Source: Echinometra lucunter
Lineage: Eukaryota > Echinodermata > Echinoidea > Camarodonta > Echinometridae
Direction of reading: 5' to 3'
Length of the DNA stretch: 64,000 nucleotides
Assembly (NCBI GenBank): GCA_029962745.1
Contig: CM057171.1
Coordinates: forward strand, 19,044,034-19,108,033
Every line of letters starts with the position of its first letter. Position 1 is the stretch's first letter. Below, piece after piece: positions 12,049 through 25,936 of this stretch. Below the pieces are notes generated by a model. The model saw only the letters and a list, made by a program, of their open reading frames with translations. It did no database searches and was not told the origin of the DNA. The position numbers were made by a program, and so were the translations under genes.

Positions 12049-13680
12049 ACTGCTACCCGTGTTCCAAACCATACCCCTACCACTATGTATTGTTATACAG
12101 GCAGTTTTTTGTGTACATTTGTATTTTTTTCTGTTTCCTCTTTTTATATATATATTATATATATCTATAGATATATATGTATATATATATTTTGATAAGT
12201 CTTGAGGGATGAAAAAGAGTTTGTTGTCTATTGAGACAAATAATTTGTTAGAAGGATTATTGAAAAATCACCTGGCATGGTATCCTACAGAGGTGCCCAG
12301 ATGCAGGAAGAGGGAGGAGCAATGACTTTGTGAAGCACACACACACATAGCAAATGAGATCACATGACCATTGTTGCATTGTGGGTACTTCTTTTAGGGA
12401 CCGAGTTACAGGAAGGAGACAATGCTTGTGACACGTAAAGTGCTACTTGAGTGAGAGAGAGGGAGAGAGAGAGAGAGAGAGGGGAGAAGTGAAAGTGAAG
12501 TATTGAGACAAAGAGAGAGGAGGAGTGAGAACAGAGACAGTCATGCGAAAGATATTCCATTATGAATGTTTATGGTCGAGATTTCACAATGGGTTGAATA
12601 AGAAGCTAAACCTTATATATTTTATGATAAACTGTTGTTCGTCGCATGGAATTTTTCTTGTGTCGTGAAATCGAAAATTTCTGTGTCATACGGAATATCA
12701 GTATTGAAGGAGAAACCAATGTATGTATTGTGAATTTTTTATATCAGTAATGAAGTATACTTTGTTGAGATGTTACATTCAGTATGATCTCTTGGTATGT
12801 AGTCCTTCAAATATTTTTTCCAAGTTTTGTTTTTAGATTTTCTACGAAGGCATAGTCAATCATTTGTATTTTTGAATTTCAAGAATTTGTGTATATACAT
12901 ATTCTTAAGACCTGCAAAGCTCTTTTTTTACAGCAGCAAACTCATTGTAGAGGTTTTGATGCAGAAAAGGGAAAATTTGTTCATGCTGCGGTCAAATTCT
13001 TTCAGAATGATGGGGTGCATCAAATGATGACATGTCAAAATCTTGGCAGCATCTAGCCTGTGAATAATTCACCCAAACTCCCGCACTTAGATCACTATTC
13101 TCTTCCGAAATCATAGATTGCAAGTTTATAGCTTCCAAATATACAAAGGCAACCGACTTCACACTTTTTGAAGACAGGCTATTGGGACCTATGGATGATT
13201 AGTTGGAGAGGAAAACCTGCTAGGATTTACAACTCAAACGGGAAATTGTTTTCATAATGCCCAAGTGTTCTGAGACAACTCAAATGAAAAGAAACGTTTG
13301 GTTGATGAGACTTTTCCATTTAATTTCACATCCAACAATAAAAATTTTAAGACATTACTTATGTATAGAAAGCTGAGAGATTAGCTGATAGCTAAAGTGG
13401 TTACCCTGGGTAAATAAGGGCTATTATTATAATTATTATTATAAAAGCCAATCAGTTTCATCTCTTGGTACTTTGTTTTGAGATTTTGAGCAAGTTTTTT
13501 TTTTTAGCTTTTTGTCTTATTCTGTGATTGCTTTCTGATATAAAAAAATTCAATCATGTTTTTCCAAGTGGTATTATGGCATTATGTACTTGGATTAAAT
13601 TTTTTTCTGTGGCTCAGAGAATGTAACCAAAATTTCCTACAGTGCATATTGTAACTTCAATCCTTTGCTATGGAGAACAC
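12049..13680 (+). other. Probable transporter 3' UTR and intergenic DNA
   Basis: No exon seen. It holds a (GA)n run at 12453-12482 and AT dinucleotide runs near 12140-12192. An AATAAA hexamer occurs in caacaataaaaattt near 13336 and another near 14957, but which is used as poly(A) signal cannot be told. Confidence 0.45.
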
Positions 13681-13984
13681 ATTCTTGTTTACTGAGTTGG
13701 TGCACTCTGTGCAGGAATTCATCTCAGTTCCTTAGCTCAGAGAATACAGTCGACTAATTAACCAATGTTGCATCAGGCTGTGCCAAAATGAATGCAATCA
13801 TGTTAACAGTGTGTGTTTACTGAGTGGATTTATTTTGCACATTGAACCATCTTATTTCAATGGATTGGAGAATGCAATCAAGTAATTAGCTGAGGTAACT
13901 TCAGGCTGTTGCTCTGGAAGGATGCATTCATATGTATTTTGTTGATTCAGTTGATGCATTCTGCACACAAAGCCATCTCACTGC

Positions 13985-14330
13985 TGCAGATCATAGAATG
14001 CAATCAAGTAATCAGCTATAAAAAGCTGTAGTCTGTTTCTCAGCTCAGAGAATGCAATCAAGTAATCAGCTATTAGCTTTTGTCTGTTTCTCAGCTCTGA
14101 GGATGCAATCAAGTAATCAACTATTAGCTTCAGTCTGTTTCTCTGCTCAGAGAATGCAATCAAGTGATCAACTATTAGCTTCAGTCTGTTTCTCAGCTCA
14201 GAGAATGCAATCAAGTGATCAACTATTAGCTTCAGTCTGTTTCTCAGCTCAGAGAATGTAATCAAGTGATCAACTATTAGCTTCAGTCTTTTTCTAATCT
14301 CAGCAAATGCAGTCAAGTAATCAGCTAAAA
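13985..14330. repeat. 51-bp minisatellite, about six units
   Basis: The unit begins cagctcagagaatgcaatca and continues agtgatcaactattagc, then ttcagtctgtttct. Units start near 14041, 14092, 14143, 14194 and 14245, with more diverged units on both sides (a related phrase also near 13735 and 13860). Because 51 is divisible by 3, open frames with a 17-aa period appear on both strands; nothing suggests a real protein. Confidence 0.9.
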
Positions 14331-14369
14331 TAGCTAAACATGCATCAATTTGGTGCATTCTGCACATGA

Positions 14370-17300
14370 AATTATCTCAGTTAAGCAGCTCAGGTTGCTA
14401 TCAATTCACAAATTATGTAACTTTCACTCTGCTAACCTGGAAATACTACTCGGTTACTCCTATTGTCACTCTTCCAAATGCGCTCATAAAGTCCACTAAT
14501 TGCTTATTAATATATATTTAGCTTAAATGTTCAAAAAGGTTCCAAAGACCAAAAAAAAGTATTTGACACTTTTTTAAAGAGATAAAGTGAATGTGTAAAT
14601 CTGTACAGACTATAACCTCAATATTTATCTCCCTTCCAATGTTATGTAATACATGTACAGTGATGTATTTGGTATACTGATTTGTATTTTTGCACTTGTC
14701 ATTTTTTTGGTGATATATAAACCATGAGATATATAAAGTGTGTCCCATCTGTGGAAGTGAATATGTGAAACAGTGTGGATGATGTTACTAATGTTGTTAT
14801 GGTGTTTAGCTTTATGCAGAATATGTGGAGCAGAAAACAAGAAAAATGTTGAATTTCTTATGCTAATCTACTTAACTGAGCTGTACACATTTGCTACGTT
14901 TATATGTTTCGTATGATATGAGAATTCTTTTTATTCCAAACTGCAGCAATATTGAATAAAAGTACAAATCATGTTGCTTGCTAGAAATCCACATGAATTA
15001 TTTCTTACACTTCTAAACCTTGGAAGACAAAAGACATGAAATTTCTTATTTTCTGTGACATGTTTCTTTCCTTTGCTGGGCAGATAAAATCTTGTTTGTG
15101 GTATATTCTGTAGCATACTTTTCATTTTTTTTCTTTTCAGGCTTTCCCCAATTAAAAGTAGGAAAAGTGTATATCAGTATGATAGTTCTGTGGCAGTTTA
15201 TGAGTTTCAAGTATGTGCATAAATTGTACTATTTGCTGATAAGAGAGTCCTAATAATATTACACTCTGCTTGACATAGAGCACCCATGAACTCTTGTATG
15301 CAAGTGATGTAATGTTTTCTTGTTTTTTCTTGTATGAAGGTTATCTGTTGTTTTGTTTGTGTTTTTTTTTTTACTTTTTACTTTTTTAATTACTTTTTTC
15401 TGTGCTTGTTTTGTCAGATAAATCAGTTGTAAATACAAACTGCAAAGAAAAATGTATGAATTCTTTGTTCTTGTATAGTTTTTCAGATATGTCAGTGAAG
15501 TTATTTTGCACAATTGTTCCACGTTCTTACATAGTTTATTCTTGAGGTAGAAGATTAAAATAACTAAAGTTATTTTGGGAAAGTATTTTGCTCAGTTTGG
15601 AAAACTGAAAATGCATCAGCAGGAAAAGCATGTTTGTATTTTTGGAAAAGAGCCAGAGTTTGATTGTTTGTGACGTGAATCAACTCTTGTAAATGTCTTT
15701 ATCTTGTTATGATGATGATGTAGTAGAAAAAAAGACATGTTGTATATTGTATGTATAAATATATTTACTCTTTTAGGATACATATACACAAATATTTACT
15801 CATATTTTTGTAAATATAAGTATGTAATGTAAGTTTGAGCATTAAGAATCGTGATATTTTCTACCATTGGTTTGTTTCTTAGGAAATTATAGCTTTGTGC
15901 TATTTTTTCCAAAACCGAAAAAAAAAAAAATCCATCCATTATCAAGTAGATTGTTAATACAATATTTTTGATCAGCAGTATCAACCGAGTTATAAAAGTC
16001 ACATTCACTCAAGGTATAGTTGACCATGCTAGAGCATTTGAAGGTAAACCATTCTCATTTCTTCTGAATGGTTGATTTATGTAGGGAATGTGAAAAATGG
16101 ACTACTTTGAAGTATTTGAACCATTATTAACATTTTGAAAATTGATTCATTTTGCTTAGGAAATTATGACCAATGATAACCTCTAGATGCAGATATGGAT
16201 ACATGGGACTGCACACACAAGTGGCATAAAAATGAGTCCTTTAAAAAAAAATATTTGTGAAATGAGAATGAGCCTATATAGGAGCAGTTATTTCTGTGAA
16301 GTATACATATGGGAATACACAAAATAAAAAGGCCAAAAAACTGTCTCTTTTTAAAATTATTGTACCAAATTTTGATTTTTTTTTTCAGATAAATGTTCAC
16401 AGTCAAGGATATACTATTTAAATGGGACATGAATGTTTGATTTGCACATTTTGATATGGCAAGTATTCGGGTATGAAATTGGATTTTGAAATGCATGGTC
16501 ACAGAGTATTTAGAACTACAAGAATACAGGCTGAAGTTTTATTTATCCACTCCCATGAAAACGGAAAAAAAATCTTGTTCTCCTAGAACTAGTTTGAATC
16601 ATCATATTGATCTATTTCATTGTAATTATGGCAAAGGCTGAAACTCAAATACACACCTAGGAATTTATGTCCTTTGTATGCCATGCTTCAACAGAAGTAA
16701 AGTTTAAGTACGGAATATATATTTCTGATCCCTTTTATTCAAGTTTTTTCTAAGTCTATAAATATTTTTGGCTTTCTCGATTTCCATTATTATATTTACC
16801 CCTGAATTCGCTGATCTTATGATTCCTACTTGCCTGCATTCATTAGGCTGTTGGGATAGTGCCCTTTAACTGAAGTGTTAAAAAATCCAAAAACACATAA
16901 TATTTGAAAGGAGCATACATGTATCATCAAAAGGAATTAAAAAGTAGATATCTGTGCATAATTGCACATACAGAAAAAAAAAAAAAATCCTGAAAAAAAT
17001 TATTGCTTAAGCCTTTGTAATTCTCTAACTTCAAAAATGGTGGTAAGTAGTACTTCTGAAAAGAATGAAAGAAGAAAAAAAAAATTAGTTTGCTATAAGT
17101 AACAGTTGATTGAATATAATTGGATAGACAGGGTTGTTAATTGGCACCTGTATCACACCTTACATATCAGGAAACCGTCTGTCAAAGTGCATGTAGTATG
17201 AGATGTATACATGGTGTTATATCGTTTTCCCGTATTGATAAAGACATTGGATATTCATATATGACTGCATATACATAAACATACTGTGATTGAATGGTGG

Positions 17301-17550
17301 TATAATAATTGTGGTTCGGTTTGTTCTTTTTCTTACCCTCTTTCACACGCAAATAATATGGGCATGTATCTTGTATTTTCATTATAGCAATAAAGATAAA
17401 AAAATGAGTTCCTATACACAATATCCTGTACTGAAAAAAAAATGCATTTGATATGTGTACTCCTTTATTGGAATGTTTGTCAGTGGAGAAAAATTTGAAG
17501 AGAGAGAAAGGATGTGGGAATAGATTTGAAGAGGACAGTATTAAGAGACA
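14370..17550. other. AT-rich intergenic DNA, no gene seen
   Basis: Long AT-rich stretch with poly-A/T tracts and no supported exon or transposon. Confidence 0.5.
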
Positions 17551-17553
17551 GGG

Positions 17554-17556
<3 letters not shown>

Positions 17557-17592
<36 letters not shown>
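17557..17592. repeat. (GA)n microsatellite
   Basis: Uninterrupted GA dinucleotides of about 34 bp. Confidence 0.9.
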
Positions 17593-17594
<2 letters not shown>

Positions 17595-17695
17595 GTAAGT
17601 TAAAAGAAACCGGAGATGAACATAATACATGTACCAACATCACAACTAACAACAACTAGAAACCTCAACTAATGCAACAAAATAAGTAACATTAA

Positions 17696-18060
<365 letters not shown>

Positions 18061-18679
18061 TTTTTCCACAACATGATCTTGTCTTGGTATATCAAACAGC
18101 AACCAGACTTCTTACAGAAATCTAGGGTTGTCTGTTGTACATGTATTCGACAAGTCCTCTTCTCATTGTTCGCTTCTCTTTCTATTCAAGACTTTCCGTA
18201 GGATATGAGCTGTCCCAAGCAAGCTTGCCCTCTGTATCGTTTCCAATGACACCTCGACTCCTACGATCAGCTAGGGAGCTTCTGTGTCTGGTTGTTACAA
18301 GTTCCTAAGGCTCCAATGACTGTTGTTAATACATGTACCCGTCGCCTTCAGTACGAAGTTGTTCGTACTTACCTTATCTTATCTTATGCATGTAACTGAG
18401 AGTTTAATCGGCACCGACTTCTACTTAGATATGAAGGAATCGAGGGAGTACCGCGCGCATTACAGGGATTTTATATTTTTCCTCTTGTTTTTCGTTCTCT
18501 TTCATTTTATTTATTCATATACGGTAACTTTTGCTTCCATGTTTGTTATTCCATTCACACAATCCTCAAATATCATTTAAAAAATCGTGGATTTCCTGAA
18601 ATTATCCTTGATTCATCTCGGAAACTCCTGGAAACCGTAAAATGCGTCGAACGCCTTCGAAAAATGTGAGATCAGGACG

Positions 18680-20045
18680 TCAGTTTGATGCGTCTTGTCC
18701 AGTGATCTTGACTGTGATCTCCTCCAAAGATTCAATGAGTTGAGACTCTATTGATTGCTTCATGTGGAATCCGTGCCGATACTTGGCAAGTATCTCATGT
18801 TCATCAATATGCTCCATGATGGAGTGAAAGATGATGTGCTCCATGAGTTTTGTGGTCACACGAGTTAGTGACAAAGGGCGGTATAGTTTACTGGGACACT
18901 TCTGTTTCCTTTTCTGAAGATGAGAACAATGTTGGCGGTCAACCATTCTGCTGGTAAGGTGCCTGACTCACAGGACTGGGTGAAATGATCTGAAGTATAG
19001 GTGTAATTTGCTTGACACCCTCCTTCAGTGCTCAGATGGGAATAAGATCGGGTCCATGCTTTCCGTGGATTCAGTGTGCTGAGCAGTTTCTAAATACCTT
19101 CGGGTGAACTCAATGTCGGGCATAAGGATTGGGTCCCTTGTCTTGTAATATGGTTATGTCTTCCTTCGTAAACACTAACTGGTATTGTTTGCTTAATGCT
19201 TCTGCTTTGGCTTTGCTATAAGCAGGATAAGTAGTCAATCCACCATCTATCCAGAGTGTCGGAATGCTTCCTCTGTCCTTTTTCGGGCTTTTTATGAAAT
19301 GCCGGCCCTTCTTGCCCGTCTCTTTTGTGTTGTTACCAAAGATACCTCCAATATACTCCTCATAATTTCTTCAGGCTGCTCTTAACCTGTTTCCGCATGT
19401 CTATAACATCTTGCCAGTTCTTCTCAGTGTTATCGCGTGTTGCCTTTTGCCATAACATTTTCTTCTTTCTAAACTGCCTGTTAATGGTAGTGTTCATCCA
19501 TGGCCAGTTTGGCCACGGTGATGGCTGCTTATTTGGCATGTGTTTGTCCATCTGGTAAAAGAGTTCTTTCTTAAACGATGTCCAGTTTGCTTCCACTGCC
19601 TTGTCCATAAGTTTTGACTGGAGGAAAGAGTCTTTAAACTTATCCATGTCTTGTGTAAAGCCATCCATGTCTCCTTTGTATGCCCTGCGAGGTTTTTTAC
19701 TGTCATGTTTAACAGTGGTGTCAACTTGTACCAACACAGCATCATGGTACAGTTTCATCTTTCTTGATCTGGTCTGGTATGGTGGTAAATACTAAATCCA
19801 GAATACACGGGAGGCATTTTGCCATATGCTGTATCAAGGAGGATTTGATTCAGCCTTCTCCCGTATACTGCGGTTTATTGTCTCCATTTATGATGTTGTT
19901 TTTTTTTCCCCCAGTCAATGAGGGGCGTGTTGAAATCACCAGCTAGTATGATGTTTGGCAAGGACAACTTCCCAGTTAGCTTCTTCAGCACTTCATTTAG
20001 TTAAACATGAGCCACAGGATCGTTATTGGTTGACTGACAGAACAC
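18680..20045 (-). pseudogene. Decayed non-LTR retrotransposon (LINE) fragment
   Basis: Read on the minus strand from high to low coordinates. 19955-19908 encodes NIILAGDFNTPLIDWG, the GDFN motif of the apurinic-like endonuclease domain. 19758-19360 encodes a linker with KPRRAYKGDMDGF, then FKKELFYQMDKHMP, then WMNTTINRQFRKKKMLW, as found between endonuclease and reverse transcriptase in LINEs. 18905-18680 encodes the start of the reverse transcriptase (LYRPLSLT, then KLMEHIIF, then HGFHMKQSIESQLIE). Stops and frame changes between the blocks, and the missing catalytic palm, make it non-functional. The clade (Jockey/CR1-like) is a guess. Confidence 0.8.
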
Positions 20046-20069
20046 TGTAGAATGGTCCGATGTATAACG

Positions 20070-20362
20070 TATGGTGGCCCTGAAGTACGCTCGATAACAG
20101 GTCATGTGCGACGCGAATTTCGCGACCTAGTCGCGAAATTCGCGATTTGGGTCACCAATTTCGTGACCCATGATGTGAAATTCATGACCTGGGACCCGAA
20201 ATTCGTGACCCGAGATGCGAACTTTGCGACAAGGGTTGCAAAATTCACGCCATGTATACGTAGTCGCGAAATTCGTGACTTTGGGACGTGAATTACATGA
20301 TTTTGGGTTACGAACATCGCGACTTTAGTTGCATATTTCACGACCTAAGTCGTGAATTTTTT
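20070..20362. mobile_element. TATGGTGGCCCTGAAG-type element, truncated copy
   Basis: It starts with tatggtggccctgaagtac, as the complete element at 49423-49768 does, then holds many diverged units of the type gcgaaattcgtgaccyrgg. The right terminal repeat is missing. It lies next to the 5' end of the LINE fragment. Confidence 0.75.
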
Positions 20363-20467
20363 GTACATGGCTGAGCTGTGCGAGTGCGAAGGATGTGAAT
20401 CGATAAACATATTATGTGTACGATGGTACGATGAGCACGTGCACGTGAGTGACTTGAGTCAGCTGTC

Positions 20468-21315
20468 CAGGGGCGTAGACAGCGGGGGGGGGGGGGGGGG
20501 GGGGGTGAGGGGTATGCATCCATAGGGTGTGAGTGAAGCGAGCGAGCCAAAAATAAGCGCTTTTCTGGTTTTAAATCACATTTTCAAATAGAAATTCTAA
20601 AATATGATGGTTGTTTATGACAGATTATTAAAAATTTCATTAACTGATTAATTCAAATATCATTTCTTCCTTAAAAAGTGTGGGGGGGATATTCGTACAG
20701 GCCATCCCCCTCTCAAAAAAGTGGGGGGATATATCCCCCATCCCCCCCCCCCCCGGATTCACGGCAATGATGCACAGACATAGAAGATTATACGCACCGT
20801 GACAAACGAATAGAGAATATGGACTGACACACATTATTGCATATTTGCATCACGTTATTTATCTTTTGTTGTTGTTGTTGTTGTTGTTACACCACTTCAG
20901 AAAAACTGACGGCGCCGAAAATCCCCAAAAGTAATATAAATAACTACATAAATCAGAATAATGATCGATATAGTTATGATAGTAATCGTCATTTCAGTCA
21001 CATTAACGATGATGATGATGATTATGATGATGATGATCACTATTATTATTATCATAAGCATAATAATAATAATAATAATAATATCATCATCATTATTGTT
21101 TTTGTTATTGTTGTTAAAATGATAATCATTAATATCATTATTGCTGTTCCTATCATTTCTAAACATGTTCATTCAGTTTAATTGTAAGCAAACATCCTTC
21201 CCTAAAACCGGGGGGGGGGGATGATTGTACATATCACCCCCCCCCCCACCTTGTGAGGTGGGGGATGCATACCCCTCATCCCCCCCCCCCCCCCCCCCCG
21301 CTGTCTACGCCCCTG
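20468..21315. mobile_element. Foldback element with CAGGGGCGTAGACAGC ends
   Basis: The left end CAGGGGCGTAGACAGC, a poly-G run and GTGAGGGGTATGCATCC reappears inverted at the right end (GGATGCATACCCCTCA, poly-C, GCTGTCTACGCCCCTG). The interior holds a smaller G/C-tract hairpin (about 20685-20755) and GTT/AAT microsatellites. The CAGGGG...CCCCTG termini fit hAT elements, but the 8-bp flanks agree only partly. Confidence 0.7.
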
Positions 21316-21334
21316 CTACTTACACTTACATACA

Positions 21335-21883
21335 TGCAGGTTGACGAAAAAAAAGTGAATTGAGTGTACATGTACTTTAATTTTAAAAATGATGACTCCC
21401 CCCCCCCTCCATCTAGGCCTAGAATTACCAAAGACTACCCGTACCTTTTCGCGTTGTTTTTTATGAGAAGGATATATTGTACCGGTACATATTAATATTC
21501 ATGACCAGACAGTATTCGTCATCATAACCCACGAATAACGCTTCTTCGTGGAAGGCCAACAGAGAGAAAAAGGGGAACAAATTGATGTGTCATAGGGTTT
21601 TTATAAGTACAGATTTCAGTGTAACGGTTTTGGAAAGCCCTCATTCTTTATCGCCTAAAAGGACAATATTGTCGCTGTAGCCAAGCCTTTGAAGAACACA
21701 TCCCAACCGCTTTTTTCCCGCCCGCCCCTCCCCCCTTCCCTCCCCCCCCCCTCTCTCTTTCTCTCTCTCTCTATCTCTCTCTCTCACTCTCTCTCTCTCT
21801 CACTCTCTCTCTCTCTCTCGCTCTCTCAAGTGTTCTAAAATAAGACCACATCGTATAGGCATACACCAAATTAAATAAATAGA

Positions 21884-21926
<43 letters not shown>

Positions 21927-22270
21927 ATATTAAATTTTGTGTACGTGCAGGTGGACAAACACACGAAAGGGAGTGAATAGAGTGTAACTATAACTTTTTT
22001 ATGTAGGCCTATTTTGAAAAGGACCCCAATTTAGGCTTGTAAAGGATTACCGAGGACTACCCGTATATTCTGTGTAAAGTATTTTTATGAGAAGGAAACT
22101 AACATGACTGTACATATTCGTATTATCACACTCATTCACTATTCAACGCACGTCGAGTCATGTAAGGCCATGCACAGAGCAAAAAAAAAAAATCACAAGC
22201 CGGTCTGTCAGAGAAGGATTTCGTTATAATGTTGTTGCTTTTTCGGTCTAACGGTTTTTTATAAAGCGCT
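21335..22270. repeat. Diverged direct duplication, two units about 600 bp apart
   Basis: 21335-21650 and 21945-22270 share ordered blocks: gtgcaggt/gacgaaa, gagtgta, ctttt, gattaccgaggactacccgta (taccaaagactacccgtac in unit 1), tttttatgagaagga and aacggttt. Between them lie a (CT)n run (21752-21830) and an (AAAT)n run (21873-21930). No coding content is seen. Confidence 0.65.
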
Positions 22271-22771
22271 CTGTCTAGTCAACTAAAGGACACAATCCGC
22301 GACAGTCGAAGTAGAGTTCTGAATCGTGTAAACATTATCACCTATATTATTTCGATGACACCGGAGAGAATTAGGCCTTCTACAACATGTGGTGAAGAAG
22401 TGGAGAAGTTGATATAGTAATGAATCTTTGACCGTTTGCGGATGGTGAGTCTCAGAGTCTGGCATAATTTATGTTTACCTGTTTACTATTCGCCGAATTT
22501 GTTTTTCTCTGTTATAAACAAAAACTGATACAATTAAGTATTCTTTTTAATCACTCAGTTCTTCATTATGTATGTATTCATTCATTTACTCATGTGTTTA
22601 TATCCACCTATCTATTCACGTTTCGCTCCGCGGGGACCAGTCAAACATTGCTGTATTATAGGCCTACACATGCACGACCGGAGGGGGGGGGGGGGGGGGG
22701 GAGGGAACTAGTGAAGAGGGTACTTCTAAGCTGGTTATTACAGGCGCGTGATTCAAATCTGGCAAAAAGTG

Positions 22772-22820
<49 letters not shown>

Positions 22821-23608
22821 TGTTTTGGTTTGCTATTTGTTTATTTTAATTTTTTTAGGTGTGTGTGTGCGGGGGGGGGGGGGGTTGTGTAGGGGCGTGA
22901 GGGTTTGTGTGTATGTCATTTAAAACAAAAAGCGTGTGTTTAAAAGCTGCAGGGTTCTGTTTTCCTGGTCGTAAGTCTGGAATTTGTGTACCCTCGTTTA
23001 GCACGAATCTTTTCAGGAAAAAAATTGTTCAGGGTATGTTCTAGAAACTCGAAAAGGGGGTAATTTTGCCCACTGGATAAAACTCGTAGGTGTGCATAGG
23101 AAAGTATGCACTGCTCCCCCCCCCCCCCCCGAACAATGATCGCATGACTTCTTTCTTTCATGGAGCATGTTTTGATATCATTTGGAACATTAAAATGATT
23201 CCTACGTTAGTCCAAAGCTCACAATGTGCGAGCATGGGTGTGAAAAACATTGCTTAGTTTAAGTGGCGGTTGAAGTTAGTTGATGATAACGTACCCGCAT
23301 AATTCTAGAAGTATATGCATACGAGAGTGAGAGCTTGGTTAGCTATGATGAGTGTGAGTGTGTGTGTGTGGGGGGGGGGGGTGGGGGGAAGCATGCATAT
23401 CTTTCAATTAAATGGCGATATAAAGACGCAGGGTGTAGAGAGACAGGAAAATGGAGGGCGATGGCAAAATGGAGGGGGCGGCAAAAGAAAAAAAAAGAGA
23501 ATAAGCTAATTCCCCATCTTGACGTCCCCCTCTAAAAATGAAATAAGCCATTCTCCTTGGCAATTTCATCAAACGAGTAAAACTAAGAGGGGGTCTGTGA
23601 TGCGGGTA

Positions 23609-23639
<31 letters not shown>

Positions 23640-25096
23640 CCACACCCACAATCACTCCTCTGTATTGCACATTGATGTACCCTTCATACTGCGTTGCATA
23701 CCGAACGTAGCTGACTATAAAATCCAAACAGTTTGCTCCATCATGGAAAGAAAGTGTACACTATCAAAATTAAAGGTTTTCAAATATGTGATCACAAACT
23801 CATCCCTCATACAGTTTATAATTGTAAAAAAAAAGAAACATAAATTAATCCTTTAAAAAATGCAATTGGAATCATACTAGTCAGTCATGAATGAGCATAG
23901 CTATTTACCAATAAAATATATAATTGGTAAATAGCTGACTTTTAAAATGTTGATGGGCGCGCGTTTCCAAATTCCATCTTGTAGACTGTAGAGTGAAATT
24001 AAAGGAATAGAAAAAAAAAATTACGAAAAAAATTGCCGTGAATAAACTGAAATAAAGTATTGCACTAATTATTACATTTTTCAAAATTATATTCAAAACA
24101 AATTATTATTTTTCGCATGTTGTTCGTGTTGTTATTCATAAGAATAAATCCGAATATGGGATATTATAGATCAGTATGTCCTTCATTGACAGGCTTAATG
24201 TGCCAAATTTACGCGCCAGTAGGTAGAAGGTTGACAGTAAAAAAAGGACACGAAAATACAGACAAAACAGTCGAAACCAAATCAAAACAAACACTTTCCG
24301 AAATGAATCTGTTACATCAGGCAAACGGCAGGCTCTGAACGGGACTGTGCCCTGCATGCTTTATAAGAAGACACAAAGAGATGGACGAATAAGAAAATAA
24401 TTCTAATAGATAAACAGATAAATGAATAAATACAAGATTAATTAATTAAAGGTACCAGGCTCGATTAGCATTCATGCTATATTCTGGTTCCTTTTATCCT
24501 TTGATTGTATTCTATACATGTATCTGTATGTATCTCATATGTTTATTATTGGATAATAAATTTCAAGTTCAAGTTCAAGTTCAACTATATAAATATAGAT
24601 AAGGAAATGAATGAAAGTAAGTAAATAATCCTTTTGTGCATGTACACCAGGAAAAGCACAGCATACTGGAGGGAGCAAAGTTTCCTTTATGTTATAAAGC
24701 AACCCGCATATTTATGTCGTTTTCAAGTGTTAGTTTTGTGTATTCTCACCGTGCAAAATACGACTGAATAATTGAACGTGAAGATAAAGTGGCCAATTTC
24801 TCTTTGAAAGAGTCCGTCAAGTAACAGAGGAAAGTTAGGGGCTATATGTTGATGCCCGAGGGAAAAAAGAGGAGAAGAATTTTATAGCAGGCATGCATGT
24901 GTGTGGGAGCAGAGTTGGTCTGGGCAGAGATTTGTTACCTGTTCCCTGATCTGGGGTTACTCAACTCTTTGGTATTGCCTATAAAGATTCTGATCGGACC
25001 AAGGCTTGAACCCGAGTCACCATTTTTTTGGAAGGTGACGTTTAAGGTCAAAGATATCCGATTGAGAGAGTCTCTAAAAGCCCAATATTACACATA
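22271..25096. other. Intergenic, microsatellite-rich, no gene seen
   Basis: It contains poly-G at about 22682-22702, (AT)n at 22775-22816, poly-G/C runs near 22871, 23118, 23370 and 23610, and no supported exon. Confidence 0.5.
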
Positions 25097-25104
25097 CAGT
25101 ACCC

Positions 25105-25359
25105 CGGGGGGCGGCGATACAGGGGAGACAGGGGGGCGAATGCCCCCTATGGTTTTTCAAGTGATAAAAAAGAAGAGGAGAAAAAGAAGGAAAAGAAGGA
25201 AAAGGAGGAGGAAGAAGAAAGAAGAGGGTGGGGAAAGAGAGGCATAGGGCTTGCAACTATAATACCCCTATTTGTTCATTTAAAACGTCATTAAATTCAC
25301 CTATGGGTCATCTTGCTCCCCCCCCCCCCCCCCATCAAAATACCCTGGCGCCACCCCTG
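25105..25359. mobile_element. hAT-like MITE family, copy 1 (255 bp)
   Basis: Ends CGGGGGGCGGCG...GCCACCCCTG, a degenerate CAGGGGCGGCG terminal repeat, flanked by exact 8-bp duplications CAGTACCC at 25097-25104 and 25360-25367. The interior holds a purine-rich (GAA/GGA) stretch, then atttaaaacg, acctatgggtcat, poly-C and atcaaaataccctgg. It lies about 430 bp upstream of the synaptotagmin start codon. Confidence 0.88.
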
Positions 25360-25785
25360 CAGTACCCCCTCTTCGTTCAATGTATATAGTTATTTTATAT
25401 GTATTTTACGTTCAAATATTTTACGTATACAGATCAGGGGTACATGTACACCTATAAGACGCTGTGTGCTGAGATAACGGACGTTGAGAGCAGGATAAAA
25501 CAGATTTCTCCCCCTTTTCTCCCTCCATCTGCCCCGCCCCATCCCCGCACCTGTCTCCCTTGCGCTATTCTTGCGCTATAAAATATGAGAAAAATAATAC
25601 TGAATAAAACTATTGAACTGAAATTGAAAATTTCCCTGAGGATTATAGTGTATTATGTCTGTCATAATGGTATTTTGGTTGTGTTTTACTATGCATATTC
25701 CAGGTTACGAAGCAACAAAACTGTCAAGTGCACTTTCACCATTTCAGTTTCCATTCACTATACACAGAACTGACATTGCAGAGAG

Positions 25786-25936
25786 ATGGCACACGGCAAC
25801 ATGCCACCGGGCTACCGATCTTCGACCGACATCGCTATCTTTTGGATGCTTTATGTAGTCCTACCAGTAGTTATTCTTGTGATTATCATAACCATTGCTG
25901 TTCTGATCTACAGATGCTGCCGTAAAAGGGAGGAAG
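25786..25936 (+). CDS. Synaptotagmin exon 1: start and transmembrane helix
   Basis: The ATG at 25786 is in good context (gagagATGG). Residues 17-42 are hydrophobic, followed by RCCRKREE. The donor is gaaggtgagc in phase 1. The 5' UTR extends left by an unknown length. Confidence 0.88.

Noticed and set aside
13978..14367. 129-codon frame with a 17-residue repeat, or a CRISPR-like array
   Set aside because: The 51-bp period is a multiple of three, which opens frames on both strands; units are contiguous without spacers and diverge gradually, as in a minisatellite.
24990..25020. B-box-like ggttcaagcc on the minus strand; a similar ggtttaagtccc near 36960-36975
   Set aside because: No A box at the right distance and no SINE body recognised, so a tRNA or SINE call is not supported.
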